Assembly (NCBI RefSeq): GCF_007570865.1
Contig: NZ_VLPS01000009.1
Coordinates: 62,001-126,000 of the forward strand
Direction of reading: 5' to 3'
Source: Atlantibacter subterraneus
GTDB lineage: Bacteria; Pseudomonadota; Gammaproteobacteria; Enterobacterales; Enterobacteriaceae
Length of the DNA stretch: 64,000 nucleotides
How positions within the stretch are numbered: the stretch's first letter is position 1; every line of letters starts with the position of its first letter. The position numbers were made by a program, and so were the translations under genes. Below, piece by piece: positions 11,583 through 20,430 of this stretch. The notes below the pieces were generated by a model. That model worked only from the letters and a program-made list of their open reading frames with translations. It was not told where the DNA came from and did no database searches.

Positions 11583-12965
11583 ATGGATAAAAAACTGGGC
11601 CTTACCGCATTAACCGCGCTGGTTTTAAGCTCGATGCTGGGCGCGGGCGTTTTCAGTTTGCCGCAGAATATGGCGCAGGTCGCCAGCCCCGCCGCGCTGT
11701 TGATTGGCTGGGCGATTACCGGCGTCGGGATCCTGATGCTGGCGATGGCGATGTTGCTTTTGACCCGTATCCGTCCCGACCTCGACGGCGGCATTTTTAC
11801 CTACGCCCGTGAAGGCTTTGGCGAGTTAATCGGTTTTTGCTCGGCATGGGGATACTGGCTGTGTGCGGTGATCGCCAACGTCTCTTATCTGGTGATCGTA
11901 TTTTCGGCACTCAGTTTCTTTACCGATACGCCGGAACTGCGGCTGTTCGGCGATGGTAATACCTGGCAATCTATCGTCGGCGCGTCGGTATTGCTGTGGT
12001 TTGTCCACTGGCTGGTACTGCGTGGCGTACAAACTGCCGCCAGCATTAACCTGGCCGCTACCCTGGCGAAGCTGCTGCCGCTGGGGCTGTTTATTTTCCT
12101 GGCGGTTATCGCCTTCCGGCTGCCGACCTTTAGCCTCGACTTTACCGGCGTGGCGTTAGGCGTCCCGGTATGGGAACAGGTGAAAAATACCATGCTGATC
12201 ACCCTGTGGGTGTTTATCGGCGTGGAGGGTGCGGTAGTGGTATCAGCGCGCGCCCGCAACAAGCGTGACGTGGGCCGCGCTACGCTGCTGGCGGTTTTTG
12301 CCGCGCTGGCGGTGTATCTGCTGGTGACGCTGCTGTCGTTAGGGGTGATCGCCCGTCCTGAATTGGCGCAGATGCGTAACCCGTCGATGGCGGGCCTGAT
12401 GGTAGAGATGATGGGGCCGTGGGGCGAAGTGATTATTGCCGCCGGGCTGATTGTTTCGGTGTGCGGGGCGTATCTGAGCTGGACGATCATGGCCGCCGAG
12501 GTGCCGCTGCTGGCTGCGACCCATAAAGCCTTCCCGCGTATTTTTGCGCGCCAGAATCAAAACGGCGCGCCGTCGGCGTCGCTGTGGCTGACCAATATCA
12601 GCATTCAGCTGTGCCTGGTGCTGATCTGGGCTACCGGTTCGGATTACAACACCCTGTTGACCATCGCCTCAGAGATGATTCTGGTGCCTTACTTCCTGGT
12701 CGGCGCTTATCTGCTCAAAGTCGCCACCCGTCCGCTTCATACCGCGGTAGGTGTCGGTGCCTGCATTTATGGGTTATGGTTGCTGTATGCGTCTGGCCCG
12801 ATGCACCTACTTCTTTCCGTGGTGCTGTATGCACCAGGTTTGCTGGTGTTCCTGTATGCCCGCCGCACGCACGACAACAATATCGTGCTTAAGCAAACTG
12901 AAAAATTGCTGATAGGCTTATTACTGGTTGCCGCTTTGCCAGCCACATGGATGCTGATGGGGTAA
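11583..12965 (+). CDS. ydgI: Putative amino-acid antiporter YdgI (ArcD-like, APC family)
   Basis: A 460-residue inner-membrane transporter with about 12 hydrophobic segments, belonging to the basic amino acid/polyamine antiporter group of the APC superfamily. The helix 1 motif SSMLGAGVFSLPQNM is characteristic. Family members such as ArcD exchange arginine and ornithine, but the substrate of YdgI is not established. The ATG at 11583 gives the E. coli length and N-terminus (MDKKLGL) and follows AGGACTCCT; the open frame extends further up without support. It lies between ydgH and folM on the same strand. Confidence 0.9.
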   Translation: MDKKLGLTALTALVLSSMLGAGVFSLPQNMAQVASPAALLIGWAITGVGILMLAMAMLLLTRIRPDLDGGIFTYAREGFGELIGFCSAWGYWLCAVIANVSYLVIVFSALSFFTDTPELRLFGDGNTWQSIVGASVLLWFVHWLVLRGVQTAASINLAATLAKLLPLGLFIFLAVIAFRLPTFSLDFTGVALGVPVWEQVKNTMLITLWVFIGVEGAVVVSARARNKRDVGRATLLAVFAALAVYLLVTLLSLGVIARPELAQMRNPSMAGLMVEMMGPWGEVIIAAGLIVSVCGAYLSWTIMAAEVPLLAATHKAFPRIFARQNQNGAPSASLWLTNISIQLCLVLIWATGSDYNTLLTIASEMILVPYFLVGAYLLKVATRPLHTAVGVGACIYGLWLLYASGPMHLLLSVVLYAPGLLVFLYARRTHDNNIVLKQTEKLLIGLLLVAALPATWMLMG

Positions 12966-13006
12966 ACGCCCCATCTTCGTCATGACCTACTGACGAGGGT
13001 TACTTT

Positions 13007-13729
13007 ATGGGGAAATCACCACACCGACCAATTCTCATTACCGGGGGCGGCCGCCGTATCGGGCTCGCCCTTGCCCACCATTTTCTGGCTGAAAAGCACC
13101 CGGTTATCGTCAGCTATCGCGCCCATTATCCCGCCATCGACGTGCTGGCGGAGATGGGGGCGGAATGCATCAAGGCTGATTTTTCCACCGATGAAGGCAT
13201 CCTGGACTTCGCGGAACAGGTAAAGAAACTGACGCCATGCCTGCGTGCCATCATTCATAACGCCAGCGCCTGGCAAACCGAAAAGGCCGGGCCGATTTCC
13301 GGGGATGTGATCACCGAAATGATGCAGGTGCATGTGCATGCGCCCTATTTAATCAATCTTTCGCTTGAATCTCTGCTGCGCGGCCACGGCCATGCGGCCA
13401 GCGATATTATTCACTTTACCGATTACGTGGTGGAGCGCGGCAGCGAAAAACATATCGCCTATGCGGCCAGTAAGGCGGCGCTGGACAATATGACGCGCTC
13501 CTTCGCCCGTAAGCTGGCCCCGGAAGTCAAAGTTAACGCCATTGCGCCGTCCCTGATCTTATTTAACGAGCTGGATGACGCCGCCTACCGGCAACGCGCG
13601 CTGAATAAATCGCTGATGAAAACAGAACCGGGTGAGAAAGAAGTTATCGACCTGGTGGAATATCTGCTGACCAGCTGTTACGTCACAGGGCGCAGTTTCC
13701 CGGTGGACGGCGGACGCCATCTTCGCTAG
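13007..13729 (+). CDS. folM: Dihydromonapterin reductase FolM
   Basis: A 240-residue short-chain dehydrogenase. The N-terminal cofactor motif is ITGGGRRIGLALAHHF, and the catalytic Tyr/Lys pair is in IAYAASKAALDNM near residue 155. FolM uses NADPH to reduce dihydromonapterin to tetrahydromonapterin, and has weak dihydrofolate reductase activity. It is located between ydgI and rstA as in E. coli. The C-terminus SFPVDGGRHLR is typical of the family. Cytoplasmic; I see no unusual features. Confidence 0.94.
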   Translation: MGKSPHRPILITGGGRRIGLALAHHFLAEKHPVIVSYRAHYPAIDVLAEMGAECIKADFSTDEGILDFAEQVKKLTPCLRAIIHNASAWQTEKAGPISGDVITEMMQVHVHAPYLINLSLESLLRGHGHAASDIIHFTDYVVERGSEKHIAYAASKAALDNMTRSFARKLAPEVKVNAIAPSLILFNELDDAAYRQRALNKSLMKTEPGEKEVIDLVEYLLTSCYVTGRSFPVDGGRHLR

Positions 13730-13730
13730 T

Positions 13731-13747
13731 GGTTTACCCGGCGTTAA
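13731..13747 (+). promoter_or_regulatory. Possible PhoP box upstream of rstA
   Basis: Two half-sites, GGTTTA and CGTTAA, are separated by five bases, close to the PhoP direct-repeat consensus, and rstA is a known PhoP target in E. coli and Salmonella. However the nearest -10-like sequence (TAACCT, 13771-13776) is about 23 bases downstream, farther than the usual 10-12. The call is therefore tentative. Confidence 0.35.
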
Positions 13748-13804
13748 TGGAACCCGGCGCGCTGAAGGTGTAACCTGTTTTTTTTGATCGATAAGCGCCG
13801 GTCT

Positions 13805-14527
13805 ATGAGCAAAATTGTATTTGTCGAAGACGATCCCGAGGTAGGCTCGCTGATTGCGGCCTACCTCGGCAAGCATGATATTGAGGTACTGCTGGAGACG
13901 CGCGGCGATCGGGCCATCGACGTTATTCTGGCACAGCAGCCGGATCTGGTACTGCTGGATATTATGCTACCGGGAAAAGACGGCATGAGCCTGTGCCGCG
14001 ACCTGCGCCCGCTATGGCAGGGGCCGATCGTGCTGCTCACCTCACTGGACAGCGATATGAACCACATCCTGGCGCTGGAAATGGGTGCCAACGATTATAT
14101 TCTGAAAACCACCCCGCCTGCGGTACTGCTTGCCCGCCTGCGTTTGCATTTACGCCAGCGCCTGAGTACGGCGTCCCCTGAACCTGCCACCCCGCGTTCA
14201 CCGCACAAAGCATTGCACTTCGGCACGCTGTGTATCGACCCGCTCAACCGCCAGGTGCGGCTGGGCGAGCAGAATGTGGTGCTCTCAACCGCCGATTTCG
14301 ACCTGCTCTGGGAGCTGGCGACTCACGCCGGCAATATTATGGACCGCGACGCGCTGCTCAAAAATTTGCGCGGGGTGAGTTATGACGGGCTGGATCGCAG
14401 CGTGGACGTTGCTATCTCACGGCTGAGAAAGAAGCTCAATGACAGTGCCACTGAGCCTTACCGGATAAAAACCGTGCGCAATAAAGGTTATCTTTTTGCC
14501 CCTCACGCCTGGGAAACAGCGGATTAA
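13805..14527 (+). CDS. rstA: Response regulator RstA
   Basis: A 240-residue OmpR/PhoB-type response regulator. The receiver domain has the acidic pocket (VEDD) and phospho-acceptor Asp52 (LVLLDIMLPGKDG), with a conserved Lys near 102 (ILKTTPP). The C-terminal winged-helix domain ends with RIKTVRNKGYLFAPHAWE. RstA acts with the sensor RstB and is embedded in the PhoPQ network, affecting acid response, iron uptake and biofilm genes. I use the ATG at 13805, which gives the conserved MSKIVFVEDD start; the ribosome site is weak. rstB follows 14 bases after. Confidence 0.95.
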   Translation: MSKIVFVEDDPEVGSLIAAYLGKHDIEVLLETRGDRAIDVILAQQPDLVLLDIMLPGKDGMSLCRDLRPLWQGPIVLLTSLDSDMNHILALEMGANDYILKTTPPAVLLARLRLHLRQRLSTASPEPATPRSPHKALHFGTLCIDPLNRQVRLGEQNVVLSTADFDLLWELATHAGNIMDRDALLKNLRGVSYDGLDRSVDVAISRLRKKLNDSATEPYRIKTVRNKGYLFAPHAWETAD

Positions 14528-14541
14528 GCGAAGATGGCCGT

Positions 14542-15819
14542 ATGAAGAAGCTCTTTATCCAGTTTTATTTGCTGCTATTCGTCTGTTTTTTAGTCATGAC
14601 GATGCTGGTTGGCCTGGTCTATAAATTCACCGCTGAACGTGCCGGACGGCAGTCACTGGATGATTTAATGAAAAGCTCGCTGTACTTAATGCGTAGCGAG
14701 CTGCGGGAAATACCGCCGCGCGACTGGAACAAAACCATTAAGCAACTCGACTTCAACCTCTCTTTCGATCTGCGCATTGAACCCCTGAACCATTATCATC
14801 TCGCCCCCCAGCCTGCACAGCGCCTGCGCAGCGGGGAAATCGTGGCGCTGGATGATGAATATACGTTTATCCAACGCATTCCCCGCAGCCACTATGTGCT
14901 GGCGGTCGGTCCTGTGCCGTATCTCTATTTTATGCATCAAATGCGCCTGCTGGACGTGGCACTGATTGTGTTTATCGCCTTTTCGCTGGCCGTGCCGGTG
15001 TTTATCTGGCTGCGTCCGCACTGGAAAGAGATGCTCAAACTGGAATCTGCCGCGCAGCGTTTTGGCGAGGGCCATCTGGATGAACGCATCCATTTTGACG
15101 ATGCCTCAAGTTTCGAACGGCTCGGCGTGGCTTTTAATCAGATGGCGGACAACATCAATACCCTGATTGCCAGTAAAAAACAGCTCATTGACGGCATTGC
15201 TCACGAGCTGCGCACTCCACTGGTGCGGCTGCGCTACCGGCTGGAAATGAGCGATAATCTGTCGCAGGCCGAAAGCGCCGCCCTGAACCGCGATATCGGC
15301 CAGCTCGAAGCGCTGATTGACGAATTGCTGACTTACGCCCGACTTGACCGCCCGCAAAACGAATTGCATCTCAAACCGGTGGAATTAGCCGGCTGGCTGG
15401 AAAACCATGTTGATGACCTGCAGGCGCTGCGCCCGGATAAAACCCTGACGCTGCTGCCCTGCACACCCTGCGAAAGCCTGCTGGATCTGCGCCTGATGGC
15501 GCGGGTGCTGGACAATTTAGTGAATAATGCGCTGCGCTATTGCCAGCAGCGTATTGAAATCCGTTTCACCAGCGATGGCTTCAGGGGCGTGTTGACGGTG
15601 GATGACGATGGCCCCGGCATTCCAGAAAACGAACGCAACCGGGTATTTGAGCCGTTTGTGCGTCTCGACCCCAGCCGTGACCGCGCCACCGGGGGCTGCG
15701 GGCTGGGGCTGGCGATTGTCAGTTCCGTAGCGGTGGCGATGGGCGGTAGTGTGGCAGCCCGACAAAGCCCACTCGGCGGCGCGCGGTTTGAATTCAGCTG
15801 GCCGCTTCATCTTCAGTAA
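14542..15819 (+). CDS. rstB: Sensor histidine kinase RstB
   Basis: A 425-residue membrane kinase, slightly shorter than the E. coli protein. An N-terminal membrane segment (about 5-28) and a second (about 133-155) flank a periplasmic sensor; a HAMP linker follows. The H box is GIAHELRTPLVRL near residue 220, the N box DNLVNNALRYC, and the G boxes DDDGPGIP and GCGLGLAIV. It phosphorylates RstA. Its 3-prime end overlaps the convergent MocR gene by seven bases, unlike E. coli where tus follows directly. Confidence 0.95.
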   Translation: MKKLFIQFYLLLFVCFLVMTMLVGLVYKFTAERAGRQSLDDLMKSSLYLMRSELREIPPRDWNKTIKQLDFNLSFDLRIEPLNHYHLAPQPAQRLRSGEIVALDDEYTFIQRIPRSHYVLAVGPVPYLYFMHQMRLLDVALIVFIAFSLAVPVFIWLRPHWKEMLKLESAAQRFGEGHLDERIHFDDASSFERLGVAFNQMADNINTLIASKKQLIDGIAHELRTPLVRLRYRLEMSDNLSQAESAALNRDIGQLEALIDELLTYARLDRPQNELHLKPVELAGWLENHVDDLQALRPDKTLTLLPCTPCESLLDLRLMARVLDNLVNNALRYCQQRIEIRFTSDGFRGVLTVDDDGPGIPENERNRVFEPFVRLDPSRDRATGGCGLGLAIVSSVAVAMGGSVAARQSPLGGARFEFSWPLHLQ

Positions 15820-17222
15820 AGCTGTCGAATGATATGATCCAGCCCTTCGCAAGCCTGGCGAATCTGTTCTTCGCCACCCGTTGCCAGCCCAAGCAGTAGC
15901 CCCTCCCGCGCGGGATGCCCGTCGTTATACCATGCCGACAGCGGAGAGGGTGCAAACCCATGGCGACTGGCATGTCGGGCAATCGCGCGGTCATTAACGC
16001 CTTCTTTCAGGTGTAAAAGAACCGACAGCCCATTAATATCGGCGTCATAACCCCGTTGCTTAAGCACATCGACCATGATTGCGCTGCGGGCGCTATATGT
16101 GCGCTTCATCTTGCGCAGGTGCCGTAAAAAATGCCCTTCCTTGAGGAAAGTGCGTACCGCCATCTGCAGCGCCGGGTCGGGGGCCGGAGCCAGGCTGGCC
16201 ACCACGTCAGCCACACCCTCAACCAGAACTGCCGGCACCACCATGAAGCCAAGCCGGAGAAACGGGCTGATGGTTTTACTGAATGATCCGACATAAATCA
16301 CCCTCCCCTCGTTATCCATTGCAGCCAGAGCGGGCGCAGCACGGCGGGCAAGCTGCAACTCGCCAAGGTAATCATCTTCAATGATCCAACTGCGGTTATT
16401 TGCCGCCCATGCCAGAAGTTGTTCCCTGCGTTCAAGGGACATGGTCATACCCAGTGGCGCTTGCTGGCCCGGGGTGACCAGAGCCAGCGCCGCTTGCTGC
16501 GCATACTCCATGCCATAACTGACATCAATGCCTTCACGATCTACCGGCACCGGGACCAGAGATAATCCGGCTATTTCCAGCGCTCTCCGTGCCGGAGGAA
16601 AGCCGGGGTTCTCCACCCAGGCCCTTTGCCCCCGTAGACCCAGAGCATACAAGATGACGCCCAGCGCACCGGTAAAACCGGCAGTAATAAATATCTGCGA
16701 TGGATGACATCTGATACCCCTGGAAAGCACCAGTTGCGCGGCAATTTCCCGTTTAAGTTCAGGCTCGCCTCGTGGATCGGAATAGCGTTGGGGCAGGTTC
16801 ATAAAGGTTCGGGCTGAAGCCGACAACATTCTGGAAAAAAGACTCGAAGGGAATGCATCGCTCGCAGGAATCCCCATCTGAAAGTCACCGGTCGGGAAAA
16901 AGAACTCCTGGTATAAAGAGGAGCCGGGAAGCGGATCTGGATGAGTTAACGCCGGGCTACGGGCAGGCAGGAATTGCGCTACGCAAGTGCCCTGCGCGCG
17001 CGATGAGATAACAAGTTGCTCGTCGGCAAGCCGCTCATAGGCCGCTTTCACCGTTCCCCGGGAGACGCCTAACTGCACGGCAAGATCTATCCAGGAAGGG
17101 AGCCGTGAACCTGGGGTAAGTACACCATTGAGAATGGCTTCGGTAATGCCGATACGGATTTGCTCTGATAGCGAAACGCGCGCGGAGCGGTCAACGTGAA
17201 GATTCAGCTTTTTTGCGGGCAT
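15813..17222 (-). CDS. MocR/PdxR-type regulator (GntR HTH fused to aminotransferase domain)
   Basis: A 469-residue protein with an N-terminal GntR winged helix (about residues 10-75, helix-turn-helix around VQLGVSRGTVKAAYERL) and a fold-type I aminotransferase-like domain. The PLP lysine is Lys316 in VGSFSKTISP and the cofactor Asp lies in IIEDDY (283-284). Such proteins are PLP-responsive regulators, usually controlling a divergent neighbour. The start at 17222 has AAGGAA upstream; longer forms lack one. It is absent from the E. coli rstB-tus junction. The likely target is the AhpD-like gene at 17369, 146 bases away and divergent. The effector is unknown. Confidence 0.85.
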   Translation of the reverse strand: MPAKKLNLHVDRSARVSLSEQIRIGITEAILNGVLTPGSRLPSWIDLAVQLGVSRGTVKAAYERLADEQLVISSRAQGTCVAQFLPARSPALTHPDPLPGSSLYQEFFFPTGDFQMGIPASDAFPSSLFSRMLSASARTFMNLPQRYSDPRGEPELKREIAAQLVLSRGIRCHPSQIFITAGFTGALGVILYALGLRGQRAWVENPGFPPARRALEIAGLSLVPVPVDREGIDVSYGMEYAQQAALALVTPGQQAPLGMTMSLERREQLLAWAANNRSWIIEDDYLGELQLARRAAPALAAMDNEGRVIYVGSFSKTISPFLRLGFMVVPAVLVEGVADVVASLAPAPDPALQMAVRTFLKEGHFLRHLRKMKRTYSARSAIMVDVLKQRGYDADINGLSVLLHLKEGVNDRAIARHASRHGFAPSPLSAWYNDGHPAREGLLLGLATGGEEQIRQACEGLDHIIRQLY

Positions 17223-17368
17223 TGCCGATTCCTTGTTAGCTGGCCGCTCCCACACAAGAGTCGTGTTTATTTAGCGGCCTGGTACAGTATAAACCGTCAT
17301 TTTTGGTTCTTTTTTTTGTATCTGCAACTGCTACTCTGCTGCTTCACTTAATCACCAGGAAAACAGCA

Positions 17369-17824
17369 ATGACACAGCGTATTAATTATTCAAAAACATC
17401 CCCGGCGGGCGTGAAAGCCTTCGGTAGCGTGTATGGTTACATCGGTCAGTGCGGCCTGGAAAAAACGCTGGTTGAGTTGGTCAATCTGCGGGTCAGCCAG
17501 ATTAACGGCTGCGCATTCTGCCTTGATATGCACACTCGCGACTTAATCGAGCTGGGATTCAGTCCGGTAAAACTGGCGCTGGTCCAGGTATGGGAAGAAG
17601 CCGGAAACGTGTTTACCGAACGTGAGAAAGCAGCGCTGGCATGGGCGGAGATTGTCACTCGGGTTGCAGAAACCCATGTGCCGGATGAGGCGTTCCGGGC
17701 AGCGTCTTTAGTTTTTGAAGATAAGGAACTGGCCGATCTGACCATGGCGATTGCGCTTATCAATGCTTATAACCGTCTGGCCATCAGCTTCCGGAACGTT
17801 CCGCAAGAAGCTGCCGGGATCTGA
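17369..17824 (+). CDS. AhpD-like carboxymuconolactone decarboxylase family protein
   Basis: A 151-residue alpha-helical protein of the CMD/AhpD family. The redox signature is complete: Glu36, then 11 residues, Cys48-x2-Cys51-x3-His55 (INGCAFCLDMHTRD). Members act as alkylhydroperoxidase-type enzymes using the CxxC pair. ATG 17369 is preceded by an AGGAAA ribosome site. It is transcribed away from the MocR-type gene, a common pairing in which the regulator controls the enzyme. The pair forms a two-gene insertion between rstB and tus. The physiological substrate cannot be told from sequence. Confidence 0.85.
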   Translation: MTQRINYSKTSPAGVKAFGSVYGYIGQCGLEKTLVELVNLRVSQINGCAFCLDMHTRDLIELGFSPVKLALVQVWEEAGNVFTEREKAALAWAEIVTRVAETHVPDEAFRAASLVFEDKELADLTMAIALINAYNRLAISFRNVPQEAAGI

Positions 17825-17854
17825 ACCGTCAGCGCGCCACGTTCGTAATTGCCA

Positions 17855-17889
17855 ACGCGTCAGGTCCGGCACTGCCAGACCTGACGTGT
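17855..17889. repeat. Long inverted repeat between the AhpD-like gene and Ter
   Basis: A near-perfect hairpin: a nine-base perfect core CGTCAGGTC/GACCTGACG (17858-17866 with 17878-17886), extended to about 12 pairs with one G-T, and an 11-base loop. No T run follows, so it is not a classical terminator, though it might end the upstream transcript. It lies about 35 bases before the Ter site. Confidence 0.6.
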
Positions 17890-17925
17890 AACACAGTGGT
17901 CACGTACCGACAATCGTGCTATACC

Positions 17926-17948
17926 TGTTAGTATGTTGTAACTAAGGG
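17926..17948 (+). other. Replication terminator Ter (TerB-like), Tus binding site
   Basis: The core TTAGTATGTTGTAACTAA is identical to the E. coli TerB core as I recall it, and includes the G that pairs with the C6 flipped out in the Tus lock. It lies eight bases before the tus start codon, so Tus should repress its own gene. With the G6/C6 end on the left, forks travelling left to right (from the rst side towards tus) should be arrested, and forks from the right pass. This is the same orientation as TerB at tus in E. coli. Confidence 0.92.
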
Positions 17949-17956
17949 TATCCGCT

Positions 17957-18883
17957 ATGCGCTACGATCTTGCCCAACGTCTTACGTCCACCTTTCAGGA
18001 AATGGAACATCTGCTGCTCGGGTTTAAGGAGATGCTCGAACCCTGCCGCCGGCTCAGCGCCAGGGTGTTCGCCCTTCCCCCCGTCGATAAGGGCAAAGAG
18101 CACGATCCGCTGGAAAAAATCAGCGTGACTCAGCTACTGAGTAAAGCAGCTCACGACGCCACGATGCGCCACTTTACCCATCTGTTTATCCAGCAGCAGT
18201 CGGAAAATCGCAGCAGCAAAGCGGCCCTGCGCCTGCCCGGCGCCATCTGTTACGCGGTGAGCGCGGCCCAGCGCCAGCAGCTACTGGAAACCATCCAGAA
18301 CATTAATCAGCTTAAAACGCAGTTCTCGGAGATTGTGGCGGTGGAGTCCGGCCTGACGCCCGCGCAGCGCTTTGAATGGGTGCATCACTACCTGCCCGGC
18401 CTGATCACGTTAAATGCCTACCGGCAAATTACGGTGCTGGAGAACCCGGCGACAATCCGTTTCGGCTGGGCCAATAAGCATTTTATTAAGAATTTCACCC
18501 GGGAAGAAGTGCTGGCGATGCTGGAGAAAAGCCTGAAGTCGCCGCGCGCGGTGGCTCCGTGGAGCAAAGAGCAGTGGCGCGAAAAGGTGGAGCAGGAGTA
18601 TCACGCTATCGCCTCACTGCCGGAAGCCGCGCGCTTCAAAATCAAGCGTCCGGTTAAAGTGCAGCCGGTGGCGCGCGTGTGGTATGCGGCGCAGCAAAAG
18701 CAGGTACAAATCGCCTGCCCGTCGCCGCTGATCGTGCTGTGTTCGGATGAGCCAGGAACGCCGGTGCCGGAAATCGGCGAGCTGCTGAATTACGATGCCG
18801 AACACGTTCAGCACCGGCATAAGCCGCAGGCGGAGCCGCTGGAACTGCTGATCCCCCGCCTGCACCTTTATCTCGCCCGTTAA
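17957..18883 (+). CDS. tus: Replication terminus site-binding protein Tus
   Basis: A 308-residue DNA-binding protein, one residue shorter than E. coli Tus. Conserved blocks include [49 protein letters not shown] and [15 protein letters not shown], which carry most DNA-contacting residues. Tus binds Ter as a monomer and stops the replicative helicase from one side. The Ter site overlapping the promoter region indicates autoregulation. tus converges on fumC; the two reading frames overlap by four bases (18880-18883). Confidence 0.97.
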   Translation: MRYDLAQRLTSTFQEMEHLLLGFKEMLEPCRRLSARVFALPPVDKGKEHDPLEKISVTQLLSKAAHDATMRHFTHLFIQQQSENRSSKAALRLPGAICYAVSAAQRQQLLETIQNINQLKTQFSEIVAVESGLTPAQRFEWVHHYLPGLITLNAYRQITVLENPATIRFGWANKHFIKNFTREEVLAMLEKSLKSPRAVAPWSKEQWREKVEQEYHAIASLPEAARFKIKRPVKVQPVARVWYAAQQKQVQIACPSPLIVLCSDEPGTPVPEIGELLNYDAEHVQHRHKPQAEPLELLIPRLHLYLAR

Positions 18884-20277
18884 GGCTTCATGCTGCCAAC
18901 CATATCCTGCGGGCGCACCCAGGCGTCAAATTCGGCGTCCGTCAGGTAACCCAGTTTCAGGGCGGACGCCTTCAGGGTCAGCCCCTCTTTATGGGCTTTT
19001 TTAGCGATTTCCGCCGCTTTGTCGTAGCCGATATGGGTATTGAGCGCCGTTACCAGCATCAGTGAATCGTTGAGCAACTGGTCGATGCGCTCGCGGTTCG
19101 GTTCAATCCCGGTGGCGCAATGGTGATCGAAGCTGTCCATCCCGTCTGCCAGCAGGCGTATCGACTGGAGGAAATTGTCGATAACCATTGGACGGAACAC
19201 GTTCAACTCAAAGTTGCCCATCGCGCCGCCCATGTTGATAGCCACGTCGTTGCCCATCACCTGGCAGCACAGCATGGTCAGCGCTTCGCACTGGGTCGGG
19301 TTAACTTTGCCTGGCATGATCGAGCTGCCCGGTTCGTTTTCCGGAATGGTGATTTCACCGATGCCGCAGCGCGGGCCGGAGGCCAGCCAGCGCACATCGT
19401 TGGCGATTTTCATCAGCGAGGCCGCCAGCCCCTTCAGAGCGCCGTGGGCGTGAACCAGCGCGTCGCAGGTCGCCAGCGCTTCAAATTTATTCGGCGCGGT
19501 GACAAACGGCTGGTTGGTGATTGCCGCCAGCTCGTTAGCCACCCGTTCGGCGTACTCCGGATGGGTATTTAGCCCGGTACCCACCGCCGTACCACCCAGC
19601 GCCAGCTCCGCTACGTGCGGCAGGCTCTGTTCGATGTGCTTGAGGTTATGCTCCAGCATCGCCACCCAGCCGGAGATTTCCTGCCCGAGGGTCAGCGGCG
19701 TGGCGTCCTGCAGGTGGGTACGGCCAATCTTGACGATATCGCTAAAGGCGCTGGATTTGGCTTTCAGGGTGGCGGTGAGCTGGTTAAGTGACGGGATCAG
19801 CTGTTCGCGCAGGGCGATGACCGCCGCCACGTGCATCGCCGTGGGGAACACGTCGTTGGAGCTCTGGCTTTTATTCACGTCATCGTTCGGGTGAACTTTG
19901 CGCCCCATGCCGCGCTCGCCGCCCAGCAGCTCGCTCGCCCGGTTAGCCAGCACCTCGTTCATGTTCATGTTGGTCTGGGTGCCCGATCCGGTTTGCCAGA
20001 TTGCCAGCGGAAACTCGCCTGCATGCTGGCCGTTAAGCACTTCATCCGCCGCCGAGATAATCGCCTCGCCCCGCTCCTGCGGCAACAGCTGCAAATCCAT
20101 ATTCACTTTTGCCGCTGCGCGTTTGGTGAGCGCCAGCGCGTGGATCAGCGCCGTCGGCATTTTTTCCGTTGAAATGCGAAAGTGTTCCAGCGAGCGCTGG
20201 GTTTGCGCGCCCCACAGTTTATCGGCAGGCACATCAATCGCGCCCATGGAATCACTTTCACTACGATAGGTTGCCAT
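18880..20277 (-). CDS. fumC: Class II fumarase FumC
   Basis: A 465-residue oxygen-stable, iron-independent fumarate hydratase. The family signature [11 protein letters not shown] is present near residue 318, and the active-site segments [14 protein letters not shown] and [16 protein letters not shown] are intact. It catalyses reversible hydration of fumarate to malate in the TCA cycle and takes over when the iron-sulfur fumarases are damaged by oxidants or iron is scarce. It lies downstream of fumA with 153 bases between, including a terminator, so it likely has its own promoter (SoxS and stress control in E. coli). Confidence 0.98.
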   Translation of the reverse strand: MATYRSESDSMGAIDVPADKLWGAQTQRSLEHFRISTEKMPTALIHALALTKRAAAKVNMDLQLLPQERGEAIISAADEVLNGQHAGEFPLAIWQTGSGTQTNMNMNEVLANRASELLGGERGMGRKVHPNDDVNKSQSSNDVFPTAMHVAAVIALREQLIPSLNQLTATLKAKSSAFSDIVKIGRTHLQDATPLTLGQEISGWVAMLEHNLKHIEQSLPHVAELALGGTAVGTGLNTHPEYAERVANELAAITNQPFVTAPNKFEALATCDALVHAHGALKGLAASLMKIANDVRWLASGPRCGIGEITIPENEPGSSIMPGKVNPTQCEALTMLCCQVMGNDVAINMGGAMGNFELNVFRPMVIDNFLQSIRLLADGMDSFDHHCATGIEPNRERIDQLLNDSLMLVTALNTHIGYDKAAEIAKKAHKEGLTLKASALKLGYLTDAEFDAWVRPQDMVGSMKP

Positions 20278-20392
20278 TCAATGTCTCCTTAACAAGAAAG
20301 TTATCAAGCCGACATGACTCACAGAAAATTGACGCTTTAAGTATTGATTAAGAAGGTAGTTCAGTTTGCTGGTTAGTGCGGTTAACGAAGGG

Positions 20393-20427
20393 AAAAACCG
20401 CCTCCCGTGAATGAGAGGCGGTAAAAA
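20393..20427 (-). terminator. Rho-independent terminator of fumA
   Basis: An eight-base stem (ACCGCCTC/GAGGCGGT) is flanked by A and T runs on both sides. On the minus strand it follows the fumA stop codon and precedes the fumC promoter region. Confidence 0.85.
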
Positions 20428-20430
20428 CAG

